Assembly (NCBI GenBank): GCA_902561765.1
Contig: CACEQR010000007.1
Span: 1-64,000, forward strand
Length of the DNA stretch: 64,000 nucleotides
Reading direction: 5' to 3'
DNA from: an uncultured Pelagibacteraceae bacterium
Lineage (GTDB): Bacteria; Pseudomonadota; Alphaproteobacteria; Pelagibacterales; Pelagibacteraceae
Part shown: one piece after another, positions 61,964 to 64,000 of the stretch
How positions within the stretch are numbered: position 1 is the stretch's first letter
Layout: each line of letters opens with the position of its first letter
The notes under the pieces: model-generated
What the model was told of the DNA's origin: nothing
Database searches by the model: none
Seen by the model: the letters and a program-made list of their open reading frames with translations, nothing else
Made by a program: the position numbers and the translations under genes

Positions 61964-63873
61964 TTAGATTTTTTTATTAAAACTTTTGAATTTAATGTAT
62001 CTAAAATCTTATTTTCTATTCCAATTGAATCAAGATTTGCATATTTATACATTAACTCTGGTTTATCATGATCTATAAATCTATCAGGTAATATCATTGA
62101 TCTAAATTTTAAATTGCTATCTAGAAGATTTTTTTCACTAAGAAATTGGCTAACATGAGATCCAAACCCACCAATAGATCCCTCCTCTATTGTGATTAAA
62201 ACTTCATGCTCTGTTGCAATTTGCCAGATTAAATTTTCATCTAAAGGTTTTGCAAATCTTGCATCAATTATAGAAATATTAATTCCTTTTTTAGATAAAT
62301 TTTCAGATGCTAAAATACACTCATGAAGTCTTGCACCAAAATTTAAAATTACAACTTTTTTTCCAGTTTTAATAATTTTTCCTTTACCCAACTCAATTTT
62401 TTCATTTATTTCTGGTAATTCAATCCCTAGACCATTTCCTCTTGGATATCTAAAAGCTGAAGGTCTATCATTAATATCTATTGAGGTATTGATCATTCTT
62501 ACAAGTTCGGCTTCATCGCTAGCCGCCATTACTACAAAATTTGGTAGTGTTGATAAGTATGTTATATCAAAAGAGCCTGCATGTGTTGGTCCATCAGCGC
62601 CAACGAGTCCAGCTCTATCAATTGCAAATCTTACTGGCAAGGATTGAATTGCAACATCATGAACAACTTGATCATAAGCTCTTTGAAGAAAAGTTGAGTA
62701 TATTGCTGCATATGGTTTAAATCCTTCTGTAGCCATTCCAGCGGCAAAAGTTACTGCGTGCTGTTCTGCTATTCCAACATCAAACATTCTGTTAGGAAAT
62801 TTTTTTCCAAATAAATCCATACCTGTTCCTGATGGCATAGCTGCTGTTATACCAACAACTTTACTATCCTTTTCAGCATGCTTGATTAAGGTATTAGCAA
62901 ATACTTTTGTATATGATGGTGCATTAGATGAGGACTTTATCTGTTCTCCTGTTTTTACATTAAATTTTGAAACTCCATGGAATTTATCTTCTGATTTTTC
63001 TGCAAATTTATAACCTTTTCCTTTTTCAGTTTTAACATGAACTAAAATTGGACCATCATAATTAATTTCTTTTGCATTTTTAAATACAGAAACCATTGTA
63101 TCAATATCATGTCCATCTATTGGCCCAATGTAATAAAATCCCATGGAATTAAATAAAGTACCACCAGTAACTGCAGATCTTAAAAAATCCTCTGCTTTTC
63201 CTGCTTTGTTTTTAAATCTTTTTGAGAAAGCAGATATGATTAATTTTAATGTCTCTCTAAAACTAAAATAAATCTTACCAGACAGAATTTTTGCAAGATA
63301 CTTTCTCATAGCTCCAACAGGTTTTGCAATTGACATGTCATTATCGTTTAAAACGACTATCATTTTTGTCTTACTTTCTCCTGCGTTGTTCATTGCCTCA
63401 TATGCCATACCAGCACTTATCGCTCCATCACCTATGACCGCAATTACATTATCAGATTTATTTGACAATTTATTAGCAACAGCCATTCCTAATGCCGAAG
63501 ATATAGAAGTTGAACTATGAGCAGCGCCGAAAGGATCATACTCGCTTTCTGATCTTTTTGTAAAACCAGACAATCCCCTCCCTTTTCTTAGTGTTCTAAT
63601 TTTATTTTTCCTACCAGTTAATATTTTATGAGGATAAGTTTGGTGCCCAACATCCCAAATTAATTTATCATGTGGAGTATTAAATATATAATGCAAAACC
63701 ACAGTGAGCTCTACAACTCCAAGACCAGCTCCTAGGTGTCCACCAGTTTCTGAAACAACGTCAATTAATTCTTGCCTGACCTCGTCAGCCAAAACTTTTA
63801 TATCAGATTGAGATAATTTTCTGATATCATCTGGAAAATTGACATTGTTTAAAAATTTGTAATTGTTACTCAT
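61960..63873 (-). CDS. dxs: 1-deoxy-D-xylulose-5-phosphate synthase
   Basis: [77 protein letters not shown]. Confidence 0.97.
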   Translation of the reverse strand: MSNNYKFLNNVNFPDDIRKLSQSDIKVLADEVRQELIDVVSETGGHLGAGLGVVELTVVLHYIFNTPHDKLIWDVGHQTYPHKILTGRKNKIRTLRKGRGLSGFTKRSESEYDPFGAAHSSTSISSALGMAVANKLSNKSDNVIAVIGDGAISAGMAYEAMNNAGESKTKMIVVLNDNDMSIAKPVGAMRKYLAKILSGKIYFSFRETLKLIISAFSKRFKNKAGKAEDFLRSAVTGGTLFNSMGFYYIGPIDGHDIDTMVSVFKNAKEINYDGPILVHVKTEKGKGYKFAEKSEDKFHGVSKFNVKTGEQIKSSSNAPSYTKVFANTLIKHAEKDSKVVGITAAMPSGTGMDLFGKKFPNRMFDVGIAEQHAVTFAAGMATEGFKPYAAIYSTFLQRAYDQVVHDVAIQSLPVRFAIDRAGLVGADGPTHAGSFDITYLSTLPNFVVMAASDEAELVRMINTSIDINDRPSAFRYPRGNGLGIELPEINEKIELGKGKIIKTGKKVVILNFGARLHECILASENLSKKGINISIIDARFAKPLDENLIWQIATEHEVLITIEEGSIGGFGSHVSQFLSEKNLLDSNLKFRSMILPDRFIDHDKPELMYKYANLDSIGIENKILDTLNSKVLIKKSN

Positions 63874-64000
63874 TTTGTTCTACTTAAAATATAATTTATA
63901 GTTTCTTTTAGATCTCTACTTTTTTTTCCAAATTTATTTAAACTTTTGAATATATTTAATTTCAGGTTATTTGCATATTTAATAGTATTTTTAGTACCTA
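63870..64000 (-). CDS. ispA: farnesyl diphosphate synthase, C-terminal end only (truncated by window)
   Basis: Minus-strand frame ...[41 protein letters not shown] resembles IspA C-termini; stop overlaps dxs ATG. Confidence 0.6.
   Translation of the reverse strand, partial: GTKNTIKYANNLKLNIFKSLNKFGKKSRDLKETINYILSRTK

Overview
AT-rich, densely coded 64 kb window that reads as SAR11/Pelagibacterales-like alphaproteobacterial chromosome. The assignment is inferred from gene content, composition and a circularly permuted (two-piece) tmRNA; no search was run. No CRISPR array, prophage or IS element is visible. Main blocks: (1) 0.4-9.3 kb, a tightly coupled uncharacterised catabolic operon: LLM flavin monooxygenase, TPP enzyme, DUF1185/AA_synth protein, alpha/beta-hydrolase, aldehyde dehydrogenase and DMT transporter, followed by an ABC solute-binding protein with a strong terminator. 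(2) 9.3-15.5 kb, LysE exporter, a branched-chain-type ABC importer (2 permeases, 2 ATPases), a P5C-reductase-like protein and a GlaH/CsiD-like glutarate hydroxylase. (3) 15.5-22.5 kb, pentapeptide-repeat protein, AzlCD exporter, a second complete Liv-type ABC importer and a second LysE exporter with a structured leader. (4) 22.6-32.2 kb, small redox and amino/keto-acid metabolism genes (GrxC, DUF1479, MsrB, HDAC-like amidohydrolase, 2-hydroxyacid dehydrogenase, fused indolepyruvate ferredoxin oxidoreductase, DadA-like). (5) 32.3-64 kb, mostly housekeeping: rodA-mrdA-mreDCB, leuA, ilvCHB, miaA, degP, hflCK, mrp, thyX, ssrA, an SGNH orphan, tRNA-Leu(GAG), nadA-nadC, ppdK, glySQ, sppA-like, ispB, pdxH, aroC, dxs and a partial ispA. 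The best candidates for undescribed biology are the LLM/TPP/DUF1185 operon with its GC-richer leader, the GlaH-P5CR-ABC operon, the SD-sequestering leader of the second LysE gene, and the ssrA to tRNA-Leu interval carrying an orphan SGNH gene and a possible gene remnant.
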